Positions 46,401 through 54,121 of a DNA stretch of 64,000 nt are shown here, one piece after another. This DNA comes from Tunturiibacter gelidiferens (GTDB lineage Bacteria; Acidobacteriota; Terriglobia; Terriglobales; Acidobacteriaceae). Below the pieces are notes generated by a model, which searched no databases, had not been told where the DNA came from, and saw only the letters and a program-made list of their open reading frames with translations. The position numbers and the translations under genes are program-made. Within the stretch, counting starts at the first letter, position 1. Every line of letters begins with the position of its first letter. Location of the stretch: NCBI RefSeq assembly GCF_014201335.1, contig NZ_JACHEB010000007.1:241357-305356 (forward strand), in the 5' to 3' direction.

Positions 46401-47137
46401 AAGCCGCCGTCACCCGTGTTACCTGCGTCGCCGTTGCCCGCCACCGTCGACATCAGCTGCGACCCGCCATCCACACGTCGAATGCGATTGTTGCTCGAAT
46501 CGGCAATGAATATATCTCCAGCCGGATCCACCGCCACTCCGAACGGAAGAAAGATCGGCGAAGCTGTAGCGGCTTGCCCATCTCCCCGGTAGATCCACGA
46601 TTCATCTCCGGCAACCGTCTTGATGATGCCCGGCACAAACAGGGCAAGCGGTCCGCTACCCGTCGCCACGAGCCATGTATTGCCCAATGGCAGCCCCGTC
46701 GGATCGAACAGAGCCACCGCTCCTATATGTTGACCGGGGTACTTCGGACTGAACGTCACCGGAAAGCTGCAGGTCTGGCCCACAACAAGCGTGCTCCCGG
46801 TCAAGCAGGTACCAGTCCCAGAAATCGCAAAATCAAGATTCGCAACTCCACCTGTAAGCGCACTAGCCTTTCCCAACTGACCATTTTTCGTCACGACAAC
46901 AGAAACCGTTTGAGCCGCCGAGGTATTCCCTATAACTGTCACCCCAGGCAAGGTCACCGGCGCCGGGTAGCTGCGTGTCGCCGCTCCGCACAACACCAGA
47001 AGAGCTAGCAGAATGCACACTCGCGACTGAAGCCGTCCCCTTAGAGAACGCAGACCCACATTGTCCTGATCGGTTGAGGACACCAGAGACAAACGCAGAC
47101 AGAAAAGCTTTACATCAAATCGAACAGGAGCGAGCAT
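40463..47137 (-). CDS. Giant exported NHL-propeller and 15x Ig-like repeat protein
   Basis: A 2224-residue protein. The ATG at 47137 is preceded by AGAGGTG at proper spacing; the frame runs on to 47188 without a site. After a signal (around LLALLVLCGAA) come a choice-of-anchor-like beta domain, about six NHL repeats (FLPFGVAVDPAGDIFIADSS type) that would close a six-bladed propeller, a hinge domain, then fifteen Ig-like units of about 90 residues with the core PTGTVTFLDGxTxxGTxxL...HxITAxYxGDxN. A final beta domain leads to two hydrophobic helices near the C-terminus around LRSRRGHK and an AMSGCGG sequence. Such proteins reach from the cell surface as adhesins or filaments. The outer-membrane barrel gene is translationally coupled behind it. 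Confidence 0.9.
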   Translation of the reverse strand: MLAPVRFDVKLFCLRLSLVSSTDQDNVGLRSLRGRLQSRVCILLALLVLCGAATRSYPAPVTLPGVTVIGNTSAAQTVSVVVTKNGQLGKASALTGGVANLDFAISGTGTCLTGSTLVVGQTCSFPVTFSPKYPGQHIGAVALFDPTGLPLGNTWLVATGSGPLALFVPGIIKTVAGDESWIYRGDGQAATASPIFLPFGVAVDPAGDIFIADSSNNRIRRVDGGSQLMSTVAGNGDAGNTGDGGLATMASLSLPTSVALDGAGNLYFADSNNHAIRMVTAATGIITTVAGVLGSQGYSGDGGSAIQAHLNTPDSVAIDPVNGFLYIADSGNNVLRRVNLSTGIISGFAGNHIANYAGDGGQATSASLNGPWGVTVGPDGQIYIADQNNHSVRKVALDGTITTIAGNGTSGFSGDGGPASGAVLDSPAGTTIDAAGNIYISDAGNNRVRKVNAVTGEIDTVVGSTLESFSGDGGPANAAGMYGPYGMALDGTGNLYVSDVFHNRIRLVQSINAVLNFPAIRVQRVSSTEDEELENDGNAALNISDLNPGVNTQLDPVATTCSTTSPMASAFNCIIGAQFAPTVIGNPVKGTITVLSDSPNSPQTVTLSGQVLTLDPSTITLNTSGSPSATGALVTFTVAVTSTGATPTGTVTFLDGSTTIGTATLNSAGVAVFPTLSLASGTHIITASYAGDNNTAPATSSPVTQIVKDGTSTTITSNLNPSSSLANVTFSALVVGTSGIPTGTVTFLDSGTRLGTVTLNASGAANFSTTSLIVGTHHITASYSGDANSIASTSSPLTQVVAASSTATTLITSNPDVPFGTPVTFTASVTSGGSVTPTGTVQFEEGTAILGTVTLDIHGSATLTLSTLSVGGHPIHVVYGGDANNGASSSAAMQETIEQITTTTSVTSNSANAPAGSSIQLTATITPGSSVPSSPITGTVTFMDGATTLGAATVSGGTVTITLSSLGVGSHSIYAIYGGSSIYAGSISPTITQKVQQAVTSGTLIASANPSVAGKSDTLTVSITSNGGVPTGIVTFMDGTTVLGTAALNAQGIASFTVPSFSTGTHSITAVYLGDNNNLGTTPALTLTVQQATTGVVISTSGSPSTAGLPITLSATVTGNGSAPTGSVTFYDGAAAVGTSPINAAGLGTLSLSSLTVGSHSLTAAYSGDAYNATSVSPAITQVVIKATTTTVLTASASTTPVGAPVTFTATVTGSSGALGGTVQFMDGSTVIGSPSLAANGTAVLSTSTLIVGQHIITAVYLGDTNDSGSTSAGLTHIVSPVTGIALASSQDPVSAGANVTFTAAVGGSEPAPTGVVTFHDGSSTLAAITLNAAGVAVFNTTSLALGTHLITASYGGDANNNAALSSTLSELVQRATTQTSMAVSAVNSTVNSTETLTVTVTGSGGIPGGQVTFLDGASAIGTAILSANGSATLSVSNLSLGQHTLSASYGGDTNDAASSSPPQTITVSKGAPSLTLVSSSNPSIAGLQVVFTTNLSGTTVAPTGSVTFTDGTTVLGTSAIAANGSANLPVSTLSVGQHTIVATYTGDANNSPATSPGVVETIQQSTSAITLNSNKNPALIGDAVTFAMMVTGTGAQPTGTVILRDGANSIGTVGIDANGLATLTVSTLSIGTHTLMATYNGDTSHPGSVSGPLQQAILQPTASTLVSSSNPSLSATPVTFTTVVSGSGGSPVTGTVAFHDGSAILGTSIVGASGTSTFTTNALSPGQHSIVATYSGDSVSQTSSSPVLIQTVQNSNTTTVLTTSGSPSVAGASLTLTAQVTGKGTAPTGPVIFEDGTTVIGTTSVGANGIATLTTSSLTAGQHILLAIYQGDSNTLTSTSNPVLQNIEQRTTVALTAVNSLGTISGTSSGPSLIGSPITFTVSVTGSSTNLPTGLVSLSDGSTILGTSSVNSAGIATFTVSTLTLGSHTLTASYAGDTQNFPGTSPALTEVVQLHTSKNTLTISSSSAIENRPFTLVATLQGDAAVPPSGTVVFSSGSTTLGSATLNASGIATLTTSLGLGTYSPIATYQGDSQYLGSVSSPVSLTVVPATNFTIALNPPNMQMKSTQHGTIQLTLTSIENFTDLLSLGCVGLPRAATCTFTSDQVSLDANGKQTISLTIDTGSPLTAGSIAKADGPSSSGIALCFLPGGLIVGLTLLRSRRGHKLLSGLLLALLFTGAMAMSGCGGLDVHGTPAGSYTFNVTAIGAKTAATQSAPMTLTVTQ
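40985..45300 (-). repeat. Coding region of fifteen tandem Ig-like units
   Basis: The fifteen Ig-like units follow each other without linkers, each about 280-290 bases. They are alike at the protein level but the DNA has diverged, so recent slippage is not apparent. Confidence 0.85.
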
Positions 47138-47474
47138 GGGTTCACCTCTGGAGCTCAACAGCAGATGGAGGTTGCGACGTAGCTCCAAAGTGGGGAGGAA
47201 GCGCCAGAGATCGCAAGGTAACAGGATGTTGCCCTTTGGTAATCATGACTTTAGGCAACCGTCCCGGAATGGAAAATTACCCGTAAGTTGCATGAGATCT
47301 GTGGCAAACGCTCGCGCTCAGTCATCAGCGGTTCATCTCTTCTTGCTCGAGATGGAACAGCATTCGAGCTCCGGCCGAACTCACCAAGCAACAGCTCATC
47401 GGCTGTTCGGGAAACTCCCTATACTGCAAATCGGCTGCGCTCAGTGTGCTACCAGTCCGCGTAGCAGCAGATCC
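47138..47474. promoter_or_regulatory. Leader of the giant repeat gene with one imperfect hairpin
   Basis: This 337-base gap holds the 5-prime region of the minus-strand repeat gene. An imperfect hairpin spans 47224-47264, with GTTGCC and GGCAAC as its core and GGA/TCC extending it. A second short hairpin (AACAGC...GCTGTT) is at 47390-47407, 67 bases past the DUF1501 stop, without a T-run. I tested the leader for the c-di-GMP riboswitch pattern and did not find its core motifs. No gene is visible. Confidence 0.35.
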
Positions 47475-48902
47475 TCAACTCAAAAATCCCATGTACGGGT
47501 TCGAGCCGAAGTTTGAGAAATTCGGAAACACCTGTTTGACTTGACCATCCGAGAGTCCGAGCCAGCGCGCAAGCGTGCCAGCATATTGTTCAACAGAAGT
47601 TGTAGGGATCAACCGGCCTGCTCCCATATCATTTGCCTGGCTTGAGCCGATCACCGGATATTGACCGTACATATCCTGACCGTTCACGGCGCCCCCCGTA
47701 ACAATGTGATGGCCCCCCCAGCCGTGATCGGTTCCATCCGAGTTTGCCGTCAGCGTCCTGCCAAAATCCGACGCGGTAAAAGTAGTCACCTGGCTATTCA
47801 GACCCGCGGTCGTCATGGCCGTATCAAAATATTCCAGTGCCTCACCCAGTTGCGTCAGCAGACGCGCATGTTGCGGCGCCTGATTGTCGTGTGTATCAAA
47901 GCCGCCCAGCTGAACAAAAAATATCTGCCGGCTCACCCCCAGACTGCTTCTCCCACCCATAATCCGCGCCACGGTTTGCAGTGAAACGGCGAGTGAATTA
48001 TCCGTCAGTTTATTCAACACCGGATCCAGATATTGAGGCGGGTTCGCTACTCCTCCCGGTCCGGCCGGCAACATCGAACTCGCAAGGCTAGCCTGTGCCG
48101 CAATCGAGCGGCCGACAATCACCTCATACTCCTTCGCAAAGAGATTCGTCTCCTCGGCAGAAAGAATGGATGACAGCGCACTCGATCCAGCCTGTTGCCC
48201 AAACAGCGGGCTCGCCAAACCGGAGATCGGTATCGGGCCTGCCGAAGTTACATTGAGTTGAAACGACGTCTGCCCAGACAGAAACAAAGCAATCCCCGAA
48301 GTCGAAATACAAGTAAACGCAGCATTCGAATTCATCGTTGCGATCACATCCGCCATCGCGCCGCCCCATCCTTCGTGAACCGCGCTCCCCCCATTCGCAG
48401 CAATCGCCTGCCACGCCGCAGTCTGGTCAAAATGCGAATACAACGAGGCCGGCAACGGAACCGAATTAGCTTGAATCTGCGCCTTGGTTGTAGGAGCGAT
48501 CAGAGTTCCCGTATTTGTAACAATCGCGGCACGCCCGGCATTGAAAAGATTCTGCACCCCTGTCAAATACGGATTCAATGCAAACGTACGCCCACTCTGC
48601 GGCGTCTTCAAAACGATTGGCAGAAGATCACTCTGGCTGTAAGCAAGCCCGGGCGCTCCCGACCGCGCCGTCGTAAACGCGCTGAACGACTCCGCATCCG
48701 TCGCAATCACCGTTCCATGCCCGTCATTACCACCAGCCAGAAAGATACAGACCAGCGCGCGATAGTCCGTCGGACTCCCCTGCTGAGCCATCGCAGCAAC
48801 CGAGTTCAGCTCAAGAAGAAATGGACTCACAGAGAAACCAGCCATCGATGCCATCGACGCTGTTCGAAGAAACTGCCGCCGCGATAGTTCGTGTTTATTC
48901 AT
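47475..48902 (-). CDS. Tat-exported DUF1501 family protein
   Basis: A 475-residue protein. The ATG at 48902 follows GGAG by six bases; a GTG directly in front is less likely. LSRRQFLRTASMAS is a textbook twin-arginine signal. The body is DUF1501, an alkaline-phosphatase-like fold related to sulfatases, with FLAGGNDGHGTVIA near the start, FFVQLGGFDTHDNQ in the middle and the DFGRT...DHGWGGHHIVTGG block near the end, which carries likely metal-binding His and Asp residues. Function is unknown, but the family is nearly always encoded beside DUF1800. Here it lies 12 bases after the DUF1800 gene and shares its transcript. Confidence 0.92.
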   Translation of the reverse strand: MNKHELSRRQFLRTASMASMAGFSVSPFLLELNSVAAMAQQGSPTDYRALVCIFLAGGNDGHGTVIATDAESFSAFTTARSGAPGLAYSQSDLLPIVLKTPQSGRTFALNPYLTGVQNLFNAGRAAIVTNTGTLIAPTTKAQIQANSVPLPASLYSHFDQTAAWQAIAANGGSAVHEGWGGAMADVIATMNSNAAFTCISTSGIALFLSGQTSFQLNVTSAGPIPISGLASPLFGQQAGSSALSSILSAEETNLFAKEYEVIVGRSIAAQASLASSMLPAGPGGVANPPQYLDPVLNKLTDNSLAVSLQTVARIMGGRSSLGVSRQIFFVQLGGFDTHDNQAPQHARLLTQLGEALEYFDTAMTTAGLNSQVTTFTASDFGRTLTANSDGTDHGWGGHHIVTGGAVNGQDMYGQYPVIGSSQANDMGAGRLIPTTSVEQYAGTLARWLGLSDGQVKQVFPNFSNFGSNPYMGFLS

Positions 48903-48914
48903 CACGCTCTCCGT

Positions 48915-51740
48915 CTAGAACTGTGCACTGAAAGATGGCGACGCCATCGTCAGTAAAATCGCCATCTTCACGCGGTTGGCCAGTGCAGCATTGATCGCAT
49001 CCTGATCTCCCGTCGGTATCGCAATCGAATTGACGGCAGAAAGAATCTGGCTGCGAAGCGTCCCGTCCATCTCTCCCGCCATCAACAGCAGGTTGATGCG
49101 ATCGAGCAGCAGATCCGGCGTGCCTGCCAAACCAATCTCCGTCGCGTAGTTCGAAAAAACGTCAGGCCCCGTAGTCGCACCCGCTCCAATTGCACTCTGC
49201 ATGTAATTCAGGTATCCAACAACCGTCGACACATCGGTCATCCCCATCTCGGGCGCCAGCAACCCAGCCTTCGCAATGCTCGTCCCCGGAGGAACATACC
49301 CCGGTGCAAACCAGTTGAAGACGCTCGGCGAACGAAGCGACATCTCGCCCAATCCATAGATCGGGTCTTCCGTGCTCCCCAGATAGTAAGCACCATTCCG
49401 CGACTGCGCCGTAAATGCCCGCGCCCACTCAACATAGCGAATCAGCGCCTCACGTACCTCCCCATACTGAGGATTGCTGCTCGCCGCCGCGGCATTGCGC
49501 GCTTCATCATCTAACAGAATCGCCGTCAGAACGGCCTTCATATCTCCGCGAACTCCGGCCCCGTTATCCTGAAACACCGCCGACACTCGCCCCACATACG
49601 CCGGACTCGGATTACTCGTCACCAGATGCTGAATCAGCCGCTTGCAAACAAACGGCGGCAGATTCGGATGATTGAACAGCGTATCCAGTGCGATCTTCAA
49701 ATCGCCCACCGGATCAGGATTCGACTGAGTCGGAATCGTAACCCCAAGAAAATCCTTTTCCTCAGTCGAGTGATGATTTGCGAAGCTCTGCATCGGCAGA
49801 ATATCTTCGCCAAAACCAGTCCCGACATAGGCGCAACAGTTAGACCACGCCGTATTGCTCTGGTCGCCCGGTATATTCCAGCTGAATCCCGTAAAGACCT
49901 TGGCCAAACCCATCACATCCAGATTCGAATACGTAGGAATCGGCTGCTCTGTCGAACCGAGCTTCTGCGTGCCATCCGGATTGAGCTGATAGAGCCCAAT
50001 CGTAAACAACTGCATCACTTCACGCGCATAGTTTTCATCAGGATCGCGCGTAGCATCTCCCTTGTCATTGCCCATCACCGACAGGTACTGCCCCATCATC
50101 GGATTCAACGTCACATCTTCCAGAAGCTGCCGGAAGTTGCCGAACGCATCTGCTCCCAGCACGTCATAGTAGTTCGCCATGCCGCGCGGCATCTCGGCCA
50201 GCGCAAAGTCCTGACTCGAAACCACCATCTGTTCCGTCAGCGCATACTTCACACGCTGCCTCAGTTGATCGCTTCCCGCTATTGCCTGCTGCCAGAAGCT
50301 CCCCTCAAGATAAGCATCGTCCCCATCGTTTTGCACAAACAGAGTCGCGTTGCACTTCACATCACCTACCTTGCACGGCGGATTATTCAGCACCAACGCC
50401 TGCTCGACAACAGGTTCATGCAGTGTCGCAGGAATATTGAACTGCTCATTCATCCACGCCGAATAGCCAACCTTCGATAGATGATGGATGTCACCATCCG
50501 TCGCCCCAAAGGTCGCCTGCGCCAGAAAGCGCGACGCATCCTCTGGCGAAACCAGTGGTACCGGCGGCGTCCCATTCACCTGCGCAATAAGATCAGTCGA
50601 AGTCGCCGGCCCAGGGCTTGGATTCAAAACCTGAAGATCAAGATCACCCGGATCGCTCGGGCTGACAGTTGCAGTCAACTGCCCGCCGTTATTGAACGTA
50701 GTAGGCACCGGCGCATCATTCATCAACACCTGCGCCCCGTTGATAAAGTTGCTGCCGCTAACAACAACCGTCGACGGTCCGACATCAAAAGCCATCGGCG
50801 TCGCAGAATTCAGAATCGGAATCGGGTTATACACCGATATGTTTTGACTGATCGACACAGTCGGATCATCCACACTGACAGCGGTCAACTGCACAACATT
50901 GTTCGGCGTCGGAACAACCGCAGGAGCCGTGTACGTCACACTGCCACCCGCGTTCGCAACAATCGTCCCTATCTGCGCGTTGCCGCCCGTTGTTCCATTC
51001 ACCGTCCAGGTAACGCCGGGATTGTTCGTCCCCGTCACCGTCAGGCCAATCTTCACGCTGTTCGTAACCCGAACAGTTGTGCCGCTGTTCGTCTGCAGAG
51101 CAAGCACAACCTTCCCCCGCCCAACAACCTCCGAGACAACAGCCGAATTTGCCGAACCCGGATCGGGATTGTTAACCAATAACGAATAGGTCCCAGGATT
51201 AGACGCCGAGATCGACGCAGCCAATTCGGTATTCGAAACAAACGTCGTCGGAACCGCCACTCCGTTCCAGAAAATTTGCGCACCATAGATAAACTGCGAC
51301 CCGCTGATGGTGATCGTAGAGGTCCCCTCAGAGAACGTGGAAGGCGTCACCGAATTAATAATCGGAATCGGATTCAACACGCTGATCTTCACCATCCCGG
51401 GCGTATCCTCCGGAAACGCATTCGCAAGACTGGTGATCGTCACCGAATTATCAGGCGTCGGAACAACAGCTGGCGCCGTATACAAGCCTTTGCTATCCAC
51501 CGTCCCAAGCTGCGCATTCCCACCCTTGACGCCGTTTACCCAGTACGTCAGAGGCGACCCCGTAACGCCAGTCTCGGTCCCCAACTGCAGCGTCAGGCTA
51601 ACTCTCACCGTACTGCCAATCGCCCAGATCGACGACGGAAAACCCTTGTCGTAACCCGACCCGCATCCGCTCATAAAGGTGCAGAAGCCCAACGTCAATG
51701 CAATCTTCAGAGAAAGAAGGCACTTCAATCTATGCTTCAT
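48915..51740 (-). CDS. DUF1800 lipoprotein with tandem IPT/TIG domains
   Basis: A 941-residue protein whose signal ends in a lipobox, FMSGC, so it is a lipoprotein. GGAG precedes the ATG by seven bases. Residues about 35-390 hold alternating Ig-like segments and two IPT/TIG domains (PIPIINSVTPSTFSEGTS and PIPILNSATPMAFDVGPS). DUF1800 fills the rest, from DASRFLAQATFGATDGDI through VMQLFTIGLYQLNPDG to FNWFAPGYVPPG. DUF1800/DUF1501 pairs are common in Acidobacteriota, Planctomycetota and Proteobacteria and act in secretion or at the cell surface; the mechanism is not established. It heads an operon with DUF1501 and possibly the giant repeat gene 337 bases further on. Confidence 0.92.
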   Translation of the reverse strand: MKHRLKCLLSLKIALTLGFCTFMSGCGSGYDKGFPSSIWAIGSTVRVSLTLQLGTETGVTGSPLTYWVNGVKGGNAQLGTVDSKGLYTAPAVVPTPDNSVTITSLANAFPEDTPGMVKISVLNPIPIINSVTPSTFSEGTSTITISGSQFIYGAQIFWNGVAVPTTFVSNTELAASISASNPGTYSLLVNNPDPGSANSAVVSEVVGRGKVVLALQTNSGTTVRVTNSVKIGLTVTGTNNPGVTWTVNGTTGGNAQIGTIVANAGGSVTYTAPAVVPTPNNVVQLTAVSVDDPTVSISQNISVYNPIPILNSATPMAFDVGPSTVVVSGSNFINGAQVLMNDAPVPTTFNNGGQLTATVSPSDPGDLDLQVLNPSPGPATSTDLIAQVNGTPPVPLVSPEDASRFLAQATFGATDGDIHHLSKVGYSAWMNEQFNIPATLHEPVVEQALVLNNPPCKVGDVKCNATLFVQNDGDDAYLEGSFWQQAIAGSDQLRQRVKYALTEQMVVSSQDFALAEMPRGMANYYDVLGADAFGNFRQLLEDVTLNPMMGQYLSVMGNDKGDATRDPDENYAREVMQLFTIGLYQLNPDGTQKLGSTEQPIPTYSNLDVMGLAKVFTGFSWNIPGDQSNTAWSNCCAYVGTGFGEDILPMQSFANHHSTEEKDFLGVTIPTQSNPDPVGDLKIALDTLFNHPNLPPFVCKRLIQHLVTSNPSPAYVGRVSAVFQDNGAGVRGDMKAVLTAILLDDEARNAAAASSNPQYGEVREALIRYVEWARAFTAQSRNGAYYLGSTEDPIYGLGEMSLRSPSVFNWFAPGYVPPGTSIAKAGLLAPEMGMTDVSTVVGYLNYMQSAIGAGATTGPDVFSNYATEIGLAGTPDLLLDRINLLLMAGEMDGTLRSQILSAVNSIAIPTGDQDAINAALANRVKMAILLTMASPSFSAQF

Positions 51741-52025
51741 GAGCGACTCCGCGTTCGTACAAAGTGAGGCATGTCTTCCGCAACTTCAAAGAGTCAGAGG
51801 ATCAGCAACGAATTCGTCTCCAGCTTATCTGCGATTTGTTACGAAACTAGTTACCTTTTGGCACCCACAGCTGCCACAAAAGTTGTACCGAGACAAAAGG
51901 CTGCAGTCGCAACCATCCACGATGAAACCCCACACGCCAACAGAAAAAACAGGCGAGCCTCACCCACTCATTCGTCGTCGAAGTTTCCCAGCATTGCTCC
52001 GAAGTCGGCGAGCCCTGCGAAGACC

Positions 52026-52328
52026 CTAAGCCTTCCCGCGCATCTTCGCCGCCCACCACCGCGACCCGACCAGAAGAAATCGCCAGTCCTTCAGAAACTC
52101 CGGAGGCTTTCCTTCAATCGCGTGTCCCACAAACTGCAGTAGCCACCCAAAGCAAAACAACCCCACCCCTATCCACAACAAGCGATGCCACACGATCGTC
52201 GCCAGCAGCAGCGGCAGTGACACAATAATGATCGGTATCCCAAACGTATGCGTCAGCCTGTTCAGCGGATGCTGATGGCTCTCCGAGTACTCCGCAATCC
52301 AACTCTCCCAACTCCGTCCGCCAAGCAT
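52026..52328 (-). CDS. DUF962 / Mpo1-like small membrane protein
   Basis: A 100-residue protein with the Mpo1 pattern: SESHQHPLNRLTHTFGIP near the N-terminus (H18, H20 and H27), two membrane helices, and QFVGHAIEGKPPEF with a fourth His. The yeast homologue is an iron-dependent dioxygenase of 2-hydroxy fatty acids; bacterial members keep the His set but are little studied. The ATG at 52328 is used; a GGAGG lies 17 bases before it, and a TTG at 52364 opens the longer frame. The flanking genes are unrelated and the 285-base gap to the DUF1800 start shows nothing definite. Confidence 0.85.
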   Translation of the reverse strand: MLGGRSWESWIAEYSESHQHPLNRLTHTFGIPIIIVSLPLLLATIVWHRLLWIGVGLFCFGWLLQFVGHAIEGKPPEFLKDWRFLLVGSRWWAAKMRGKA

Positions 52329-52480
52329 GGCGACACCATATACTTCCTCCTTCACAGCCCGCAACCAAAATCATCCCGCACCGCCCATACTGCCTTTCTC
52401 CCACCTCTGCCATCCAATCAACAACATCCTCTTCGCAAGCCTTTCAAGCGAAGCAAAAGGATGCAGGAGTCGTCACCAGC

Positions 52481-52972
52481 ATGGCCAAGGAGTGGATCGC
52501 GAATCTCGCCCAGGACATCAAGCAAAAATCCCACGAAGCAGCAGAACTGTACGGTCGCTCACAACACCAGGCCGGCATCATCACCACTCAGGGCAAGCCT
52601 TTCTTCGCCGCATTCGTTTCCTGTCTCGAAGAAGACGTGGCCGAGATTAAGCGTCAGCTCCAGGGCGACGTCACCGCCTCGGAAACCATCATCCAGACCA
52701 CCGGTCTAAGCGAGGTCAAACTCACCCGGAGCCGCTTCCCCTGGTTCGACGCCCGCATCACCCATCACGACCCCACCATCACTCTCGATTACGCCAAAGG
52801 TCTCGGCATAGCCGGCGATCCATCAATCGATCGCAAGTCCCGCAACTTCGCCTTTCAGGTCACCGACGACGACGCCCTCTACCTCCAGGATGCTTTCGAC
52901 GACAACCCGAAGCGCTTCCATCAACCTGAAGATCTTGCCCGCCACATTCTCCAGATACTCTTCGAGCTCTAG
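52481..52972 (+). CDS. Conserved-looking cytoplasmic protein, unknown function
   Basis: A 163-residue protein without signal or membrane segment. The N-terminal 80 residues are helical and charged (DIKQKSHEAAELYGRSQ, EEDVAEIKRQLQGD); the C-terminal half mixes short strands with a closing helix (PEDLARHILQILFEL). AGGAG lies 11 bases before the ATG. I do not recognise a family. Codon use matches its neighbours, and the frame is intact over its whole length, so it is probably a real gene. Confidence 0.65.
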   Translation: MAKEWIANLAQDIKQKSHEAAELYGRSQHQAGIITTQGKPFFAAFVSCLEEDVAEIKRQLQGDVTASETIIQTTGLSEVKLTRSRFPWFDARITHHDPTITLDYAKGLGIAGDPSIDRKSRNFAFQVTDDDALYLQDAFDDNPKRFHQPEDLARHILQILFEL

Positions 52973-52997
52973 CCTCGCGAATTGAAATCCTGCGCCT

Positions 52998-53282
52998 TCA
53001 CTCCCACTGCGCCTTATGTCGCTCCACCCACCAGCAGGCCGAATTCCCCTGCTGCGGAAAGATCGACCGGCTGCACGTTACCGGCACCGTACCCATGTAG
53101 TCATACTCCATTTTGCTGCCCTTCAGCGGAGTGGCCAGAAACTGATTAACCTGCACCGTCCCAAATGCCGTCCCATGCGACACGCGTGCCCGCAGCACCG
53201 CCCAATCCCCCACCCACAACACCCCGGCCGCAACAGCCAGCGCCACCAGCAACCGAACCAGCCGCCCAATCCAGAGTTCCAT
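52998..53282 (-). CDS. Small single-helix membrane protein, unknown function
   Basis: A 94-residue protein from ATG 53282; the frame reaches back to 53387 over the neighbouring divergent gene's upstream region. One membrane helix (LLVALAVAAGVLWVG) is followed by about 65 periplasmic residues with two cysteines (VTCSRSIFP and SACWWVERH) that could form a disulfide. No ribosome site was found. The family is not one I can name. Confidence 0.6.
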   Translation of the reverse strand: MELWIGRLVRLLVALAVAAGVLWVGDWAVLRARVSHGTAFGTVQVNQFLATPLKGSKMEYDYMGTVPVTCSRSIFPQQGNSACWWVERHKAQWE

Positions 53283-53436
53283 CAGCCAAAGTATTGCACA
53301 AAGGTAATAAGCATTGCGGCCTACGAGCCGATAACTCTGTTCAGGGGAAATCTCCTTGAACGCTCGCCAACCTACGCAATCAGTCATTCAACATGCCGCA
53401 CCGCGTTACCGCAGAAAACTAAAGTCAGGGGACCGA

Positions 53437-54039
53437 ATGAAGTTCAAGAAAACGCTGACCAGCCTGGCCCTGCTCTCGGCGCTCCCCCTGGCCCGCAACG
53501 CACTCGCGCAGAGCACCCCCGCCGCGACCCAGCAACTTCAGCTCTCAACCTTCGTTGGCGGAACCGGTACCTTTAACGACCTCGCAGGCGGAAAAAACCT
53601 CGACATCACCGCCGGAGCAGACATTACCGTTCTCACCTTCCGTCGCTTCCGTCCCGCTGCCGAGATCCGCGGCTCCTATCCCATCGACGAAGGCACCATC
53701 AGCAGCCAAAAAAACTTCCTCCTTGGCCCAAAGGTCGACTATCCCCTCGGCCGCTTTCACCCCTACGCCAACTTCCTCGTCGGGCGCGGTGGGATCGACT
53801 ACCTCCGCGGCGGCTACATCTTCGGCAACGTTCGCTATCTCAGCTCCAACACCCTGGTCCTCTCACCCGGCGTCGGCCTCGACTACAACCTCACCCATCA
53901 GCTGGCCGTCAAAGTCGACTTCCAATATCAACACTGGAACACCCCCGCCGTCGCCTCCGGCAGCATCAGTCCCAAGGCCACCACCCTCGCCGCCGTTTAC
54001 ATCTTCGACTTCAACCCCCGCCATCACCACACCCAGTAA
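53437..54039 (+). CDS. Outer-membrane beta-barrel protein
   Basis: A 200-residue protein; AGGGG precedes the ATG at 53437 by six bases, and the signal peptide ends NALAQ. The rest shows barrel-like alternation with repeated strand ends (STFVGGTG, DITAGADITVLTF, GPKVDYPLGRFHPYANF, LAAVYIFDF), typical of OmpA-like eight-stranded barrels. The C-terminal RHHHTQ tail extends past the last strand. A BON-domain gene follows after 82 bases in the same direction. It resembles the barrel encoded at 39894. Confidence 0.82.
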   Translation: MKFKKTLTSLALLSALPLARNALAQSTPAATQQLQLSTFVGGTGTFNDLAGGKNLDITAGADITVLTFRRFRPAAEIRGSYPIDEGTISSQKNFLLGPKVDYPLGRFHPYANFLVGRGGIDYLRGGYIFGNVRYLSSNTLVLSPGVGLDYNLTHQLAVKVDFQYQHWNTPAVASGSISPKATTLAAVYIFDFNPRHHHTQ

Positions 54040-54121
54040 TCCATCTCCGCCTATGGACTCAACTCCTGGCACAGCGTATCTTTCTCTCGGGAAGCTAAAT
54101 CCATAGCAACCGGAGAAAAAA

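Noticed and set aside
45479..47008. Long plus-strand open frame (509 codons) opposite the NHL propeller
   Set aside because: Arg/His-rich translation without domain or ribosome site; it mirrors the real gene's codon pattern.
47138..47474. Possible c-di-GMP riboswitch before the giant surface gene
   Set aside because: Fragments resembling GGGACG and GCCTAAAG occur, but the GCAAACC and GCAAAGC cores and the three-way junction are missing.
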